49,486 nucleotides of DNA from Leptospiraceae bacterium. Its GTDB lineage: Bacteria > Spirochaetota > Leptospiria > Leptospirales > Leptospiraceae. This document shows, piece by piece, positions 26,723 to 35,654 of this stretch. The notes beneath the pieces are model-generated. The model ran no database searches. It saw nothing but the letters and a program-made list of their open reading frames with translations, and was not told the origin of the DNA. Made by a program: the position numbers and the translations under genes. The DNA is taken from contig JAIXRB010000085.1 in NCBI GenBank assembly GCA_027485405.1, positions 1 to 49,486 of the forward strand. Reading direction: 5' to 3'. Each line of letters begins with the position of its first letter. Position 1 is the stretch's first letter.

Positions 26723-27163
26723 TTAGTCCTTGTTTGTCGCCGGTTTTCCGAAAAGTTTTTCGGAAGTAACTCCGTCTTTGGAGTATTCTGCTTCAATGAT
26801 GTCCTTTGCAGATTCCTGAAGATCGTTCGAAATCATACAACGGCCTTCCAAAATAACTCCATTTTGAATGATGAGCTCTGGAGTTCTGATATCACCTAAT
26901 ATCTTCGATGTTGGGAGGAGCATGACTCGATTCTTTGCCGTCACGTTTCCAACCACAGTTCCTTCTACGATAACACTTGAGGCAGTAATGTTGGTTTTTA
27001 CCCGACCAGTGACTCCGATGTAGAGATGTTCTGCCTGGAGACTTTTACCCTCGAACTTGCCATCGATTTTTAAAGACCCATTGATGAAGAATTTACCGCT
27101 GAAAAAGGAATTTTCTCCAATGGAGGAATTGGTTACTTCAATTTGATTTTTTACAAGAGCCAT
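26723..27163 (-). CDS. Bactofilin (polymer-forming cytoskeletal protein)
   Basis: 146 residues. The core (about 15-120) is a right-handed beta-helix of short repeats: SSIGENSFFSGKFFINGSLKIDGKFEG, LYIGVTGRVKTNITASSVIVEGTVVGNV, MLLPTSKILGDIRTPELIIQNGVILEG, the DUF583 pattern. Bactofilins self-assemble into filaments without nucleotide and position cell-wall enzymes. AGGA precedes the ATG. The gene lies in a minus-strand operon with pdxA and two unknown proteins, and the divergent gene encodes a lytic transglycosylase, which suggests a cell-shape module. Bactofilins have been linked to helical pitch in Leptospira biflexa; whether this is that paralogue is unknown. Confidence 0.93.
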   Translation of the reverse strand: MALVKNQIEVTNSSIGENSFFSGKFFINGSLKIDGKFEGKSLQAEHLYIGVTGRVKTNITASSVIVEGTVVGNVTAKNRVMLLPTSKILGDIRTPELIIQNGVILEGRCMISNDLQESAKDIIEAEYSKDGVTSEKLFGKPATNKD

Positions 27164-27224
27164 GAGAGTTCCTAGAGCAGATTTATCACAAACTAAGACA
27201 ATTCCAAGAGATGAAAAGGATTTT

Positions 27225-27998
27225 TTAGCCTCGAAAAGAAGGGAGTTTGATCACTTCCAAGGTCTCATTTACGAATTGGTGGAATTCACGCAAAGCCTCT
27301 AGAATCGATTTTCCTTCTAGAAGGGTCGCTTTTTCGTAACGGGGATTAAACTTTATGGGTTCATCCATGTTTAAGATCACATTGTTCCCTTCGTTGATTT
27401 CGGCATTCACTGCCGCCAAGAATTCTTGGAATTTTGACAAGGTCTCTCCAGCCTCTGCTATAAATATCCTAGACTGCTTGTTTTTCATCCTAGCCAACTG
27501 TTCCCGAAACTCTGGCTTCTCAGTGCCTGCATACTCTTCGATGGTTTCGATTAGAATCTTCATGTTTCTACGAAGATTTTCCATGTATTTCAAGACCCCG
27601 TCCTTTTCAGTGTTATGGGAATAATCGAATTTTATATGACCTTCACCTAATATAGGAATATATTCTAAATCAATTGCATTCATTAGAGTTCCGATTTGGT
27701 TGATTTCAGAATCATTAGAGTGAGGAGAGATTTTCATAACAGGAAATTGAGAAATAACTCTCATTTTATCTTCGCCTTTTCCTGCTTTTTTCTGATTCGC
27801 GTTAAACAATTGTTGTGCTATATTGTCTGGAAGACCTTCTGGAGAGATTTCCTGCATTTTCCTACGGTATCTTTCAATGTCATAAGCTACTCTAATCTTT
27901 TGAAGTTCGTTTACAGCACCTTTTTCAATTTTTTGGAGTTGATTGACCATTTTTTGAAGTTTGGTGAGTTCCGCAATTTCTTCTGCATCTAATGGCAT
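27225..27998 (-). CDS. Cytoplasmic coiled-coil-rich protein of unknown function
   Basis: 257 residues with no signal peptide or membrane helix. The N-terminus (LTKLQKMVNQLQKIEKGAVNELQKI) has heptad spacing and likely forms a coiled coil; the middle is alpha/beta; the C-terminus is again helical (ILEALREFHQFVNETLEVI). The ATG follows the upstream gene's stop with no gap. It lies 61 bases upstream of the bactofilin gene in the same operon and could be a filament partner. No family recognised. Confidence 0.7.
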   Translation of the reverse strand: MPLDAEEIAELTKLQKMVNQLQKIEKGAVNELQKIRVAYDIERYRRKMQEISPEGLPDNIAQQLFNANQKKAGKGEDKMRVISQFPVMKISPHSNDSEINQIGTLMNAIDLEYIPILGEGHIKFDYSHNTEKDGVLKYMENLRRNMKILIETIEEYAGTEKPEFREQLARMKNKQSRIFIAEAGETLSKFQEFLAAVNAEINEGNNVILNMDEPIKFNPRYEKATLLEGKSILEALREFHQFVNETLEVIKLPSFRG

Positions 27999-29165
27999 TT
28001 ATTCAACTCCGCCATCATGATCTTCGGCAACCTTAAACAGAGTATTGGCAAGCTCTGTATCACCCTTATTCTGTAAATACTTGGCTTTGAAATGAAGTGC
28101 GATCGGTAGAAACCTAAGCCTGCCCGCTCTTTCATAAGCCTCATGGAATAGACTCCAGTTTGCATCTTCAGCTGCAACAAAGGAGTTTAACAGATTGTAA
28201 TAGTAAGAACATGGATATTGTTTTAATTTTCGAAGCAATAGATCACGTTCATAATCATTTTGAAGCTTAAAGTTTTTGAGAAACATTTGAATTTTTTCGT
28301 TCAAAGAACTTGTATCAGATTTGGTTTTGCCTCTAAAAACCAAATTCAATCCTTCCAAATATTCCTGCTTTTCATCGGCAGATAAAACGTCTTCAAAAAG
28401 GGATACAGCAAGAGTTGGAGGCAATTTCCCCAAAGAAAGAGCTCTGATCCGAGTTTTTTCCCAATCCTTCCAATCCTCATAAAAACCTACAATAAATCTC
28501 CAGAATGAATTTGCACGTTCGCCATACCAAATTCCCTTACTTATTGCATCTAACAGAATTCCTGAGAATTGCCAATTGCCTTCATAAAGAATCGATTTTG
28601 CGATTAAGTCTAGGTCACCTTTCTTAGATTCTCCTGTTTGGTATGCAAAAAGTAGTGACAATAGACTCTCATCCCTTTTGGGTTCATAGTGTCGCCAGCC
28701 TAACAAGGATAAAAAGAATTTTAAAGATGTAGAGATTGCCCTACTGTCTTCTTGGATTTCTAACCAGATTTGAAAATTTTCTTTGTCACCAGAATACAGA
28801 AAAAAGAAACCCCAAAGTTCAAACTCAGAACTGCTTTTAGTAATCTTTGTCGCTTCTAAATAATACTCCCATTCTTCTCGCCATTCTTCTTCCACAAAGA
28901 TAGGTCCCGGATCTGGCTTGGGTGTGACAAAAGTCTTTCGAGAGCTTGTGGTTTCTTGAAAAGTATGGAGACCAAAGCCTCCCGTAAAATCTGTCCCTAG
29001 ATAAGGTAAATAAGTGAGGAATTTCGAGTATTTGCCGAAAAATGCATTACGGAGCTTTTTTTCAAAGCCCAATCTTGGAATCGGCCTCTCAGTAGGAACG
29101 GGGATTTCTGTCTCCCGGATTTCCAATTCGGGCCAAGAGTATTTCAAAGTGACCTGGGGGTTCAT
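27999..29165 (-). CDS. Helical-repeat protein of unknown function
   Basis: About 388 residues. The frame opens at 29294, but the ATG at 29165 has AGG upstream and avoids overlapping the divergent transglycosylase. After a proline-rich, charged N-terminus (EIPVPTERPIPR), the rest is helix-rich, with TPR/Sel1-like pairs at the C-terminus (YYYNLLNSFVAAEDANWSLFHEAYERAG and the following pair). No signal peptide. First gene of the seven-gene minus operon containing bactofilin. A scaffold role is plausible; nothing shows enzymatic activity. Confidence 0.65.
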   Translation of the reverse strand: MNPQVTLKYSWPELEIRETEIPVPTERPIPRLGFEKKLRNAFFGKYSKFLTYLPYLGTDFTGGFGLHTFQETTSSRKTFVTPKPDPGPIFVEEEWREEWEYYLEATKITKSSSEFELWGFFFLYSGDKENFQIWLEIQEDSRAISTSLKFFLSLLGWRHYEPKRDESLLSLLFAYQTGESKKGDLDLIAKSILYEGNWQFSGILLDAISKGIWYGERANSFWRFIVGFYEDWKDWEKTRIRALSLGKLPPTLAVSLFEDVLSADEKQEYLEGLNLVFRGKTKSDTSSLNEKIQMFLKNFKLQNDYERDLLLRKLKQYPCSYYYNLLNSFVAAEDANWSLFHEAYERAGRLRFLPIALHFKAKYLQNKGDTELANTLFKVAEDHDGGVE

Positions 29166-29208
29166 GTAAGTGCCTACCCTCTTAGAATCGATACGAAAGG
29201 AAGGATGC

Positions 29209-31491
29209 ATGAGGTTTTTTTGGCTAGCAAGCTGTTTTCTAGGTTTTTTACTCTTATCTCCTAGCCCAGCAACCCTTCTCGCTTCAGATGACATCTATTA
29301 TTGGATCAAGTCCCATCAGTGGGATAAAATGGAGGATTACTTTCGATCCAAGTCTCCTTCGAAAGAAAGTGAAGTCTATGCATTAATTGACTACCACGAA
29401 AAGTCTCCATCTGGGAACAAAGATACTCGTTTCCGTTATATGATCTCGCTAGTTAGAGGGATTTTCGTCAACTCCACAGAAGAGGAGGAAGTCCGAAAAA
29501 TTCTCAGCCAAACTATGCCGTTTCAGACCACTCTCTTCCGAATCACATACTGGAAACTCTATACTGAAGTAAGTCAAAGGAACTACCTCACAGTGGAAGA
29601 GAGAATTACCTATCTCTCGCGCCTAAGCTGGGATGAAGATCCCATTAGTCGACGTGCCCTTGATGAAATGACGAGGCTTCTAGCTCTTCAAAACAAGTGG
29701 GAAGATATCATTCAAAATGTATCTCTGATTAGTGAAGCCAATAAATTCTATATCGTAACACCTGACTCACAGTATAGGCTTGGAAAGGCTTATTTTTTGA
29801 AAGGAGAAGAAAAGAAATGCATTGATGAATGGATCAGCACTTTGCAAAGAGACGATATCCAAGAATACACTATCCAATATATGCTTTCTGATTGGAAAAA
29901 ATGGAAAGGGGAAACCAGCTCCGAAAAATTCCCCATCCCCGAACTGAGCTTAGTTTTACCAGGACTTGGTGGCTCAGATAAAGAAGAGCTCTTCCGCAAA
30001 AGACCTGAAATTTTGACTTCAAAGTTGCCTCATTTAAAAGGATATCGAAATATAAGTCTCTACCTGGCAAAAACAGATCGTTATGAAGACCTACTCAAAC
30101 TATTTAAAGCAAATCGAAGTTACGCAGAAAATGACCCAGGTTGGGCAAACCAGCTAGCAGACATTTTTTTACAACAGAATAAATTCAACAAAGCCATAGA
30201 GATAGTAAAAAGCTATGGAATTCGGGATGCTAATGCCTTCCGAATCCTTGCTACAGCCAATGAAAAACTGGGCGAAAAAGATGAGTATTTCAAAAGTTTA
30301 GTACAGTATTTGTCCCGAAATCCTTTCAATCTCTTTTTCCAAGATCGACTGATTGAGTATCTTGTTTCGAGGAACAATGGATCAATTCAATTTGCTCCCT
30401 TCACATATTTTGAAAAAGCCTTAAATGACATACCAAACCTACCCGTAAAAGGAAGATTAGTTTATTGGTATCTAAGAGCACTCCAAGAACAGGGTGAAAA
30501 CGAAAAGCTTTCCAAAGAATTAAAAAAATATTATGCCTACTGCCCGGGATCTTATTATACAAGAGTTATAAATGAAGAATTTTCGGATCAAATAAAAGCA
30601 ATCGGAGCTCCAAACAATTCTATAGATACCAAAGAATCCCTTTTTGAGTTTTTAAGTTATACGGCAGGAATACCTGAAAACTCCCAGGCAATCATTGGCA
30701 AGAACCTAGGTTTTGCTTATCCGGCTGGATCATATGAGTTGGGAATCCGACTATCCACGGGAAGCCAAAAGATCCAAAGCAATCGAACTCTCCAAATTGC
30801 CAGCGAATACTTCAGAGTAGGCGAAGACACCTTAGGTCTTTCATTGGTCAACCAATACGCCCTTCGGGAAAGACTTACAGAGTCTGAAAAAGAAGAAATT
30901 TTGGTTGGGATTGGAGAAGTTTCAAATAATACATATTATTCTGCATTTTACACTAGGTCTTTACTCAAAAGGTTGATGATCCCGGATGATCCCATTCTTT
31001 TGCCGACCGCAATCTCCGTTCGAATCTACCCAAGACCTCACCGAGAACTGGTCCAAAAATACTCAGACGAGAATGGAATTTCTGAAGATATGGTTTTTGC
31101 ACTGATGCGCCAAGAATCTTTTTACAAAGAGACAGCGACATCCAGATCCAACGCTAGAGGTCTGATGCAAATTATGCCAGCAACTGGCAAAGAACTGGCA
31201 GACCGCATGGGCGTAACCAACTATACTCTGTACAATCCCCATACTTCGATTCGATTGGGCACTAAGTTCTTAGCCTACCTTTTGAAATCTAACGAAAACC
31301 AACTTAGATGGGCATCGATTGCATACAATGGAGGCCCCGGAAATCTCAGAAAATGGAAGAAAATGGCTTATCGAGGAGATTTTAACCATTTCCTGGAAGA
31401 CCTACCCGTAAAGGAGTCCAGGGACTATTGCAGAATCGTGGTTTCCAATTACTATGCATACGATGCGATGAAAAAATACCACAAACTCTAA
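29209..31491 (+). CDS. Lytic transglycosylase (SLT domain) with superhelical N-terminal region
   Basis: About 760 residues. A signal peptide (MRFFWLASCFLGFLLLSPSP...LAS) sends it to the periplasm. A long alpha-helical repeat region (to about 610) is followed by an SLT/GH23 domain with the catalytic Glu in LMRQESFYKETATSRSNARG, LMQIMPATGKELA, and the substrate-binding IAYNGGPGNLRKWKK. The enzyme cleaves peptidoglycan to 1,6-anhydro ends. The ATG at 29209 has GGAAGG upstream. It is divergent by 43 bases from the bactofilin operon, so shared control is likely. Layout resembles Slt70. Confidence 0.92.
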   Translation: MRFFWLASCFLGFLLLSPSPATLLASDDIYYWIKSHQWDKMEDYFRSKSPSKESEVYALIDYHEKSPSGNKDTRFRYMISLVRGIFVNSTEEEEVRKILSQTMPFQTTLFRITYWKLYTEVSQRNYLTVEERITYLSRLSWDEDPISRRALDEMTRLLALQNKWEDIIQNVSLISEANKFYIVTPDSQYRLGKAYFLKGEEKKCIDEWISTLQRDDIQEYTIQYMLSDWKKWKGETSSEKFPIPELSLVLPGLGGSDKEELFRKRPEILTSKLPHLKGYRNISLYLAKTDRYEDLLKLFKANRSYAENDPGWANQLADIFLQQNKFNKAIEIVKSYGIRDANAFRILATANEKLGEKDEYFKSLVQYLSRNPFNLFFQDRLIEYLVSRNNGSIQFAPFTYFEKALNDIPNLPVKGRLVYWYLRALQEQGENEKLSKELKKYYAYCPGSYYTRVINEEFSDQIKAIGAPNNSIDTKESLFEFLSYTAGIPENSQAIIGKNLGFAYPAGSYELGIRLSTGSQKIQSNRTLQIASEYFRVGEDTLGLSLVNQYALRERLTESEKEEILVGIGEVSNNTYYSAFYTRSLLKRLMIPDDPILLPTAISVRIYPRPHRELVQKYSDENGISEDMVFALMRQESFYKETATSRSNARGLMQIMPATGKELADRMGVTNYTLYNPHTSIRLGTKFLAYLLKSNENQLRWASIAYNGGPGNLRKWKKMAYRGDFNHFLEDLPVKESRDYCRIVVSNYYAYDAMKKYHKL

Positions 31492-31574
31492 AAAAATGGC
31501 TTTTCCGAATCCCCACGAGTGCAATACTCTCATGGGGTTCCCAAAATTTTAACAGTGAGAGATCAGGAGTAGGT

Positions 31575-32864
31575 ATGTCTGAGAAGGCTATTTTGAAAGT
31601 GGACGGAAAGGAATACGAGCTTCCCGTTTTTGTCGGTTCGGAAAATGAAAAAGCAATTGATATTACAAAATTGCGCCAATTATCAGGCTATGTAACCATT
31701 GATAGCGGGTATTTAAATACTGGTGCTTGCACAAGCGCAATTACTTTCTTAGATGGAGAACTCGGAATCTTGCGATACCGCGGTATTCCAATAGAAGAGC
31801 TAGCGGCTAAGTCAACTTTCACTGAAGTTGCCTTTCTTCTTATTTATGGCAAACTACCTTCTGACAAACAATTGGTCGAATGGAATGGTGCCATCACAAA
31901 GCACACCATGATCCACGAAGACCTAAAAAGATTGTTTGGTGGCTTTCCTAAAGACGGTCACCCAATGGCTATTATGTCTTGCATGATGGGTTGCCTATCT
32001 ACGTATTACCAAGATTCTTACGACCCTCTTAACGAAGAACATCGTCAAATCTCTATCATTCGACTTTTAGCAAAATTCCCTACTATTGCGGCATTTGCTT
32101 ACAAAAAATCATTAGGACAACCAACGATTCATCCACTAAACGATTTAGATTATTGCGCTAACTTTATGAACATGATGTTTTCAGTTCCTGCGGAGAGCTA
32201 CCATGTTGACAAAGAAGTCGTTGCGGCACTTAACCTCCTTCTCATTTTACATGCTGACCATGAACAAAACTGTTCAACATCTACAGTTCGCTTGGTGGGA
32301 TCCAGCTTGGCAAACCTTTATGGAGCCATTTCTGCAGGAATCCTTGCGCTCTGGGGACCGCGACATGGTGGAGCCAACCAAGAAGTTTTAGAAATGTTAG
32401 AAGGAATCAAACAATCTGGGCTTCCAGTTAAAAAGATCATTGAACAAGCAAAGGACAAAAACTCATCTTTCCGTCTTTCTGGTTTTGGTCATAGAGTTTA
32501 CAAAAACTTTGATCCTAGAGCAAAAATCATCAAGGTTGCTTGTGACAAAGTTCTAAACAAATTGGGAATCAAAGACCCTCTCCTAGACATTGCAAAAGAA
32601 TTAGAAGAAGCGGCATTAAACGATCCGTACTTTGTGGAAAGAAAGCTATATCCAAACGTAGACTTTTACTCGGGTATCATTTACAGAGCGCTTGGTATCC
32701 CAACCAATATGTTTACTGTTATGTTTGCTATGGGTCGTTTACCAGGTTGGATCGCGCAGTGGAAAGAAATGATCGAAGACCCTGGCATGAAAATTGGTCG
32801 TCCGAGACAGATTTATACAGGTGAGAAAAACACTACTTACGATTCTGCAAAGAAAAAAGCTTAA
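31575..32864 (+). CDS. gltA: Citrate synthase
   Basis: 429 residues of the type I hexameric family. Condenses acetyl-CoA and oxaloacetate. Catalytic His in LHADHEQN, active-site RHGGANQ, GFGHRVYKNFDPRAKI and the catalytic Asp in YPNVDFYSG are all visible. An earlier in-frame start at 31428 lies inside the transglycosylase gene; the ATG at 31575 has AGGAG and the family N-terminus MSEKAILKVDGKEYELPV. Gap of 83 bases after the transglycosylase. A hairpin follows the stop. Confidence 0.96.
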   Translation: MSEKAILKVDGKEYELPVFVGSENEKAIDITKLRQLSGYVTIDSGYLNTGACTSAITFLDGELGILRYRGIPIEELAAKSTFTEVAFLLIYGKLPSDKQLVEWNGAITKHTMIHEDLKRLFGGFPKDGHPMAIMSCMMGCLSTYYQDSYDPLNEEHRQISIIRLLAKFPTIAAFAYKKSLGQPTIHPLNDLDYCANFMNMMFSVPAESYHVDKEVVAALNLLLILHADHEQNCSTSTVRLVGSSLANLYGAISAGILALWGPRHGGANQEVLEMLEGIKQSGLPVKKIIEQAKDKNSSFRLSGFGHRVYKNFDPRAKIIKVACDKVLNKLGIKDPLLDIAKELEEAALNDPYFVERKLYPNVDFYSGIIYRALGIPTNMFTVMFAMGRLPGWIAQWKEMIEDPGMKIGRPRQIYTGEKNTTYDSAKKKA

Positions 32865-32876
32865 AACAAACTCGAG

Positions 32877-32901
32877 GCCTGGGGAGGTTTCTTACCCAGG
32901 C
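32877..32901 (+). terminator. Hairpin after gltA, overlapping the ribosome site of the next gene
   Basis: GCCTGGG (32877-32883) pairs with CCCAGGC (32895-32901) around an 11-base loop, followed by only three T. The AGG of the right arm lies 6-8 bases before the ATG at 32907, so the stem may hide the ribosome site of the methyltransferase gene. It could act as a partial terminator or an attenuating stem. Confidence 0.6.
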
Positions 32902-32906
32902 TTTGC

Positions 32907-33746
32907 ATGAAACAAAACGAATACCTTCTAATCGATTCTGGAGATGGCGAGAAACTTGAAAGAGTCGGAAACTTCACCTTAATCCGTTCTTCGCCAGGCT
33001 CAGTTTATCCTAAATCAAAGCCAGAGCTTTGGAATCAGTATGACGCCCGCTATATCAAAAATGAAACAGGGTCTGGTTCCTGGAGCTTTGTTAAGAAAAT
33101 TCCAGAAAGCTTTTCCGTTTATTTTTCCGGAATGCAATTTAAAATCAAACTCACTCCTTTTGGCCACATTGGGCTCTTTCCAGAACAAGAACAGAATTGG
33201 GACAGAATCCGCATTTTAAGTAAGAAGAAACAAAACCTTGAGGTGCTAAACCTTTTTGCATATTCTGGAGCCTCGACGATAGCTTGTCTGCAATCTGGTA
33301 TGAATGTTTGCCACGTGGATGCTTCAAAAGGCATGGTGGAATGGGCAAGAGAAAACGCTGGCTTGAATCAAATATCTGACAAACCAGTTCGATGGATTGT
33401 TGAAGATGTTTTAAAATTCGTTAGACGAGAAGTAAAAAGAGGAAAATCCTACCAGGGTTTTATATTGGATCCCCCTACATTTGGTAGAGGTTCTAAAGGC
33501 GAAGTTTGGAAAATCGAAGAGGACCTCCCTGCGCTTTTGGATGAACTTATGATTCTTTGCAATTCCTCTCCTGATTTTGTAATTCTTTCTTGCCATAGCC
33601 AAGGATTCAGCCCTCTTACACTCGAAAGACTTGTTCGTTCCAGAATTAAAACCACAGGCGAGTTTCAAAGTTCCGAGCTAACCATTTCAGAAGCTCACAA
33701 ACAAATCTATCCAAGTGGATACTGTTCTTTCTTTTCTCGATCCTAA
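32907..33746 (+). CDS. Class I SAM-dependent methyltransferase, RlmI/RlmL-like (rRNA large-subunit type)
   Basis: 279 residues. The SAM motif LNLFAYSGASTIACLQSG, the acidic HVDASKGMVEWARENAGLN, and LDPPTFGRGSKGEVWKIEEDLPALL match the C-terminal methyltransferase domain of cytosine-C5 or guanine methyltransferases acting on 23S rRNA; the RlmI PUA domain is absent. Target is therefore uncertain. It overlaps the next TrmH-type gene by one base (TAATG). Confidence 0.85.
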   Translation: MKQNEYLLIDSGDGEKLERVGNFTLIRSSPGSVYPKSKPELWNQYDARYIKNETGSGSWSFVKKIPESFSVYFSGMQFKIKLTPFGHIGLFPEQEQNWDRIRILSKKKQNLEVLNLFAYSGASTIACLQSGMNVCHVDASKGMVEWARENAGLNQISDKPVRWIVEDVLKFVRREVKRGKSYQGFILDPPTFGRGSKGEVWKIEEDLPALLDELMILCNSSPDFVILSCHSQGFSPLTLERLVRSRIKTTGEFQSSELTISEAHKQIYPSGYCSFFSRS

Positions 33747-34588
33747 TGCCACTTGATAAACGGATATCCATTTCTAGTTTTTCGAATCCCAAGGTTAAAT
33801 GGATAACTAGTTTAAAAGAGAAAAGAAACAGAGACCGCGAAAAAGTATTTGTTATGGAAGGCTACCGTGAAGTGAGCCGAGCCGTTCTTCCAAAAAGAGA
33901 CTATCCCATTCCCTGTTTTTCAATTGAATTTGAATCTTTATGGATCAGTCCAGATTGTTTTTTAGGAACTAACGAAGAGACTTTGGTAGATCAGTTTGAT
34001 TGTCCTGTTTATGTATTGCCCAAAAGGGTCTTTGAGAAAATCAGCTATCGAGACAGACCCGATGGAATTCTTGCCATCGCCCGAACGCCTGACTATAATT
34101 TGTCACCCGAAAGGTTAGGCAATTTAGATATAAACCCAATTCTTATCATTGAAGGGGTAGAAAAGCCCGGCAACCTTGGGACAATATTGCGAACGGCCGA
34201 AGGAGCTGGTGTCTCCCTAGTTTTAGTAACCGATCCTAGAATCGATCTTTTCAATCCAAATGTGGTTCGAGCCAGTACCGGAACTCTGTTTACTTTACCG
34301 ACCTACACTGTTGAATTAAAAAGCGCCTTAGACATTCTTTCAAAAAACAAGTATCAGATTCTAGCGATTACTCCAGAAGGCAAAACACTCTATTCCGATT
34401 CAGATCTGAGAAAAAAATCAGTGTTTTTGTTTGGAAGTGAGCAGTATGGGCTAAGCCCCGAAGCAAAGGAACTGAGTAACATTAGCGTATATTTGCCCAT
34501 GGAAGGTGAAGCTGATTCTTTGAATTTAGCAATCTCTACAGGTATTTGCCTTTACGAATCTCTCCGTCAAAGATCGGGAAAAAAGTAA
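33746..34588 (+). CDS. TrmH/SpoU-family RNA methyltransferase
   Basis: 280 residues. The N-terminal region (NPKVKWITSLKEKRNRDREKVFVMEGYREV) matches the RNA-binding substrate domain of RlmB/TrmH-type enzymes. The SPOUT motifs are NLGTILRTAEGAGVS, FLFGSEQYGLS and LPMEGEADSLNLAIS. It should 2'-O-methylate a tRNA or rRNA ribose; the precise site is not clear. It overlaps its upstream neighbour by one base and is followed after one base by the glycosyltransferase gene. Confidence 0.88.
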   Translation: MPLDKRISISSFSNPKVKWITSLKEKRNRDREKVFVMEGYREVSRAVLPKRDYPIPCFSIEFESLWISPDCFLGTNEETLVDQFDCPVYVLPKRVFEKISYRDRPDGILAIARTPDYNLSPERLGNLDINPILIIEGVEKPGNLGTILRTAEGAGVSLVLVTDPRIDLFNPNVVRASTGTLFTLPTYTVELKSALDILSKNKYQILAITPEGKTLYSDSDLRKKSVFLFGSEQYGLSPEAKELSNISVYLPMEGEADSLNLAISTGICLYESLRQRSGKK

Positions 34589-34589
34589 T

Positions 34590-35645
34590 ATGAACATATA
34601 TTATTATGTTTCTGGACATGGGTTTGGACATATCAGCCGTTCATCAGTCATCATTAAAGAATTGCTAGCTGATATTCGCCTATCAAGTCTTCACCTAGTA
34701 TCCGAACGAATTTCTTTTTTGAAACAGGAGCACCCAAAACTAAAAAAGAGAACTCTTAGTTTAGATGCTGGTGTCGTCCAGAAAGACTCTCTTTCTTTAG
34801 ATGTAGAAGCAACTAAGTTTGCTTTGCAAAACCTAGACGCTTTGGTTCCCGATTTACTCAAAGGAGAAGCCAAGTATTGCAAGGACAATGGAATCGATTT
34901 GATTGTAACCGATTCTAGTTCCTTGGCAATTACAATCGCCTTAGAGGCAAATATCCCCAGTGTTTTCATAGGAAATTTCACTTGGGACTTTGTTTATGCA
35001 AATTTTTCCAAGTATGATTCTTACTTTGAAAAGCGAGCTCTTGAAATGCAGGTCGAATATAGCTTTGCTAGTCTCGCACTTCTACTTCCTTTTTTCTGCC
35101 CTATGCCAGAATTCTTAGAAGTTCAGAAACTTGGATTGGTAGGAAGATTTCCTCAACTAACGAAAAGTGAAGCTCGTAAAAAGTTTGGTTTCACTCCTGA
35201 TAAACAATATGTTCTTTTATCTTTTGGTGCCTATGGACTTAAAGAATTTAATATCCAATGGGAAAACTTACCAAAGAGCATAATTCCTGTAGCAGAAGGA
35301 ATGCCTGAGTTGGAAAATCAATGCTTATACCTGCCACCTTCCATCTACTACCCAGATTTAGTTTGTGCTTGTGATGCGGTATTAACGAAACCAGGGTATG
35401 GAATTTTGTCTGAATGCTATCTTGCCAAAACACCCATTCTATACACAGACCGGGGTGACTTTGCCGAATACCCTACATTAGTAAAGGCCTTGGACGATTA
35501 CTTTCCTTCGGCATACCTATCTCAAGACCAAGTTTCAAAAGGCAATTGGGATTTAGATCAGATTGCTTGGAAAGGTACTGAAAATTGGAACCAACTCGCT
35601 CTGAATGGAGAAAAAGAAGCTGTCCAATCTATTTTTGATTTATAA
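34590..35645 (+). CDS. GT-B-type glycosyltransferase-like protein
   Basis: 351 residues. The N-terminal GHGFGHISRS and C-terminal TKPGYGILSECYLAKTPILY (with donor-loop-like GDFAEYP) are typical of MurG-like and L-arabinokinase-N-terminal-like GT-B folds. It may transfer a sugar from a nucleotide donor; acceptor is unknown. No membrane segment. It lies 1 base after the TrmH gene and 9 bases before FapA-type gene; the co-transcription does not suggest an obvious pathway. Confidence 0.72.
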   Translation: MNIYYYVSGHGFGHISRSSVIIKELLADIRLSSLHLVSERISFLKQEHPKLKKRTLSLDAGVVQKDSLSLDVEATKFALQNLDALVPDLLKGEAKYCKDNGIDLIVTDSSSLAITIALEANIPSVFIGNFTWDFVYANFSKYDSYFEKRALEMQVEYSFASLALLLPFFCPMPEFLEVQKLGLVGRFPQLTKSEARKKFGFTPDKQYVLLSFGAYGLKEFNIQWENLPKSIIPVAEGMPELENQCLYLPPSIYYPDLVCACDAVLTKPGYGILSECYLAKTPILYTDRGDFAEYPTLVKALDDYFPSAYLSQDQVSKGNWDLDQIAWKGTENWNQLALNGEKEAVQSIFDL

Positions 35646-35654
35646 CCTTTAACT

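Noticed and set aside
31428..31574. N-terminal extension of citrate synthase
   Set aside because: Lies inside the end of the transglycosylase gene; the ATG at 31575 has AGGAG and the family N-terminus.
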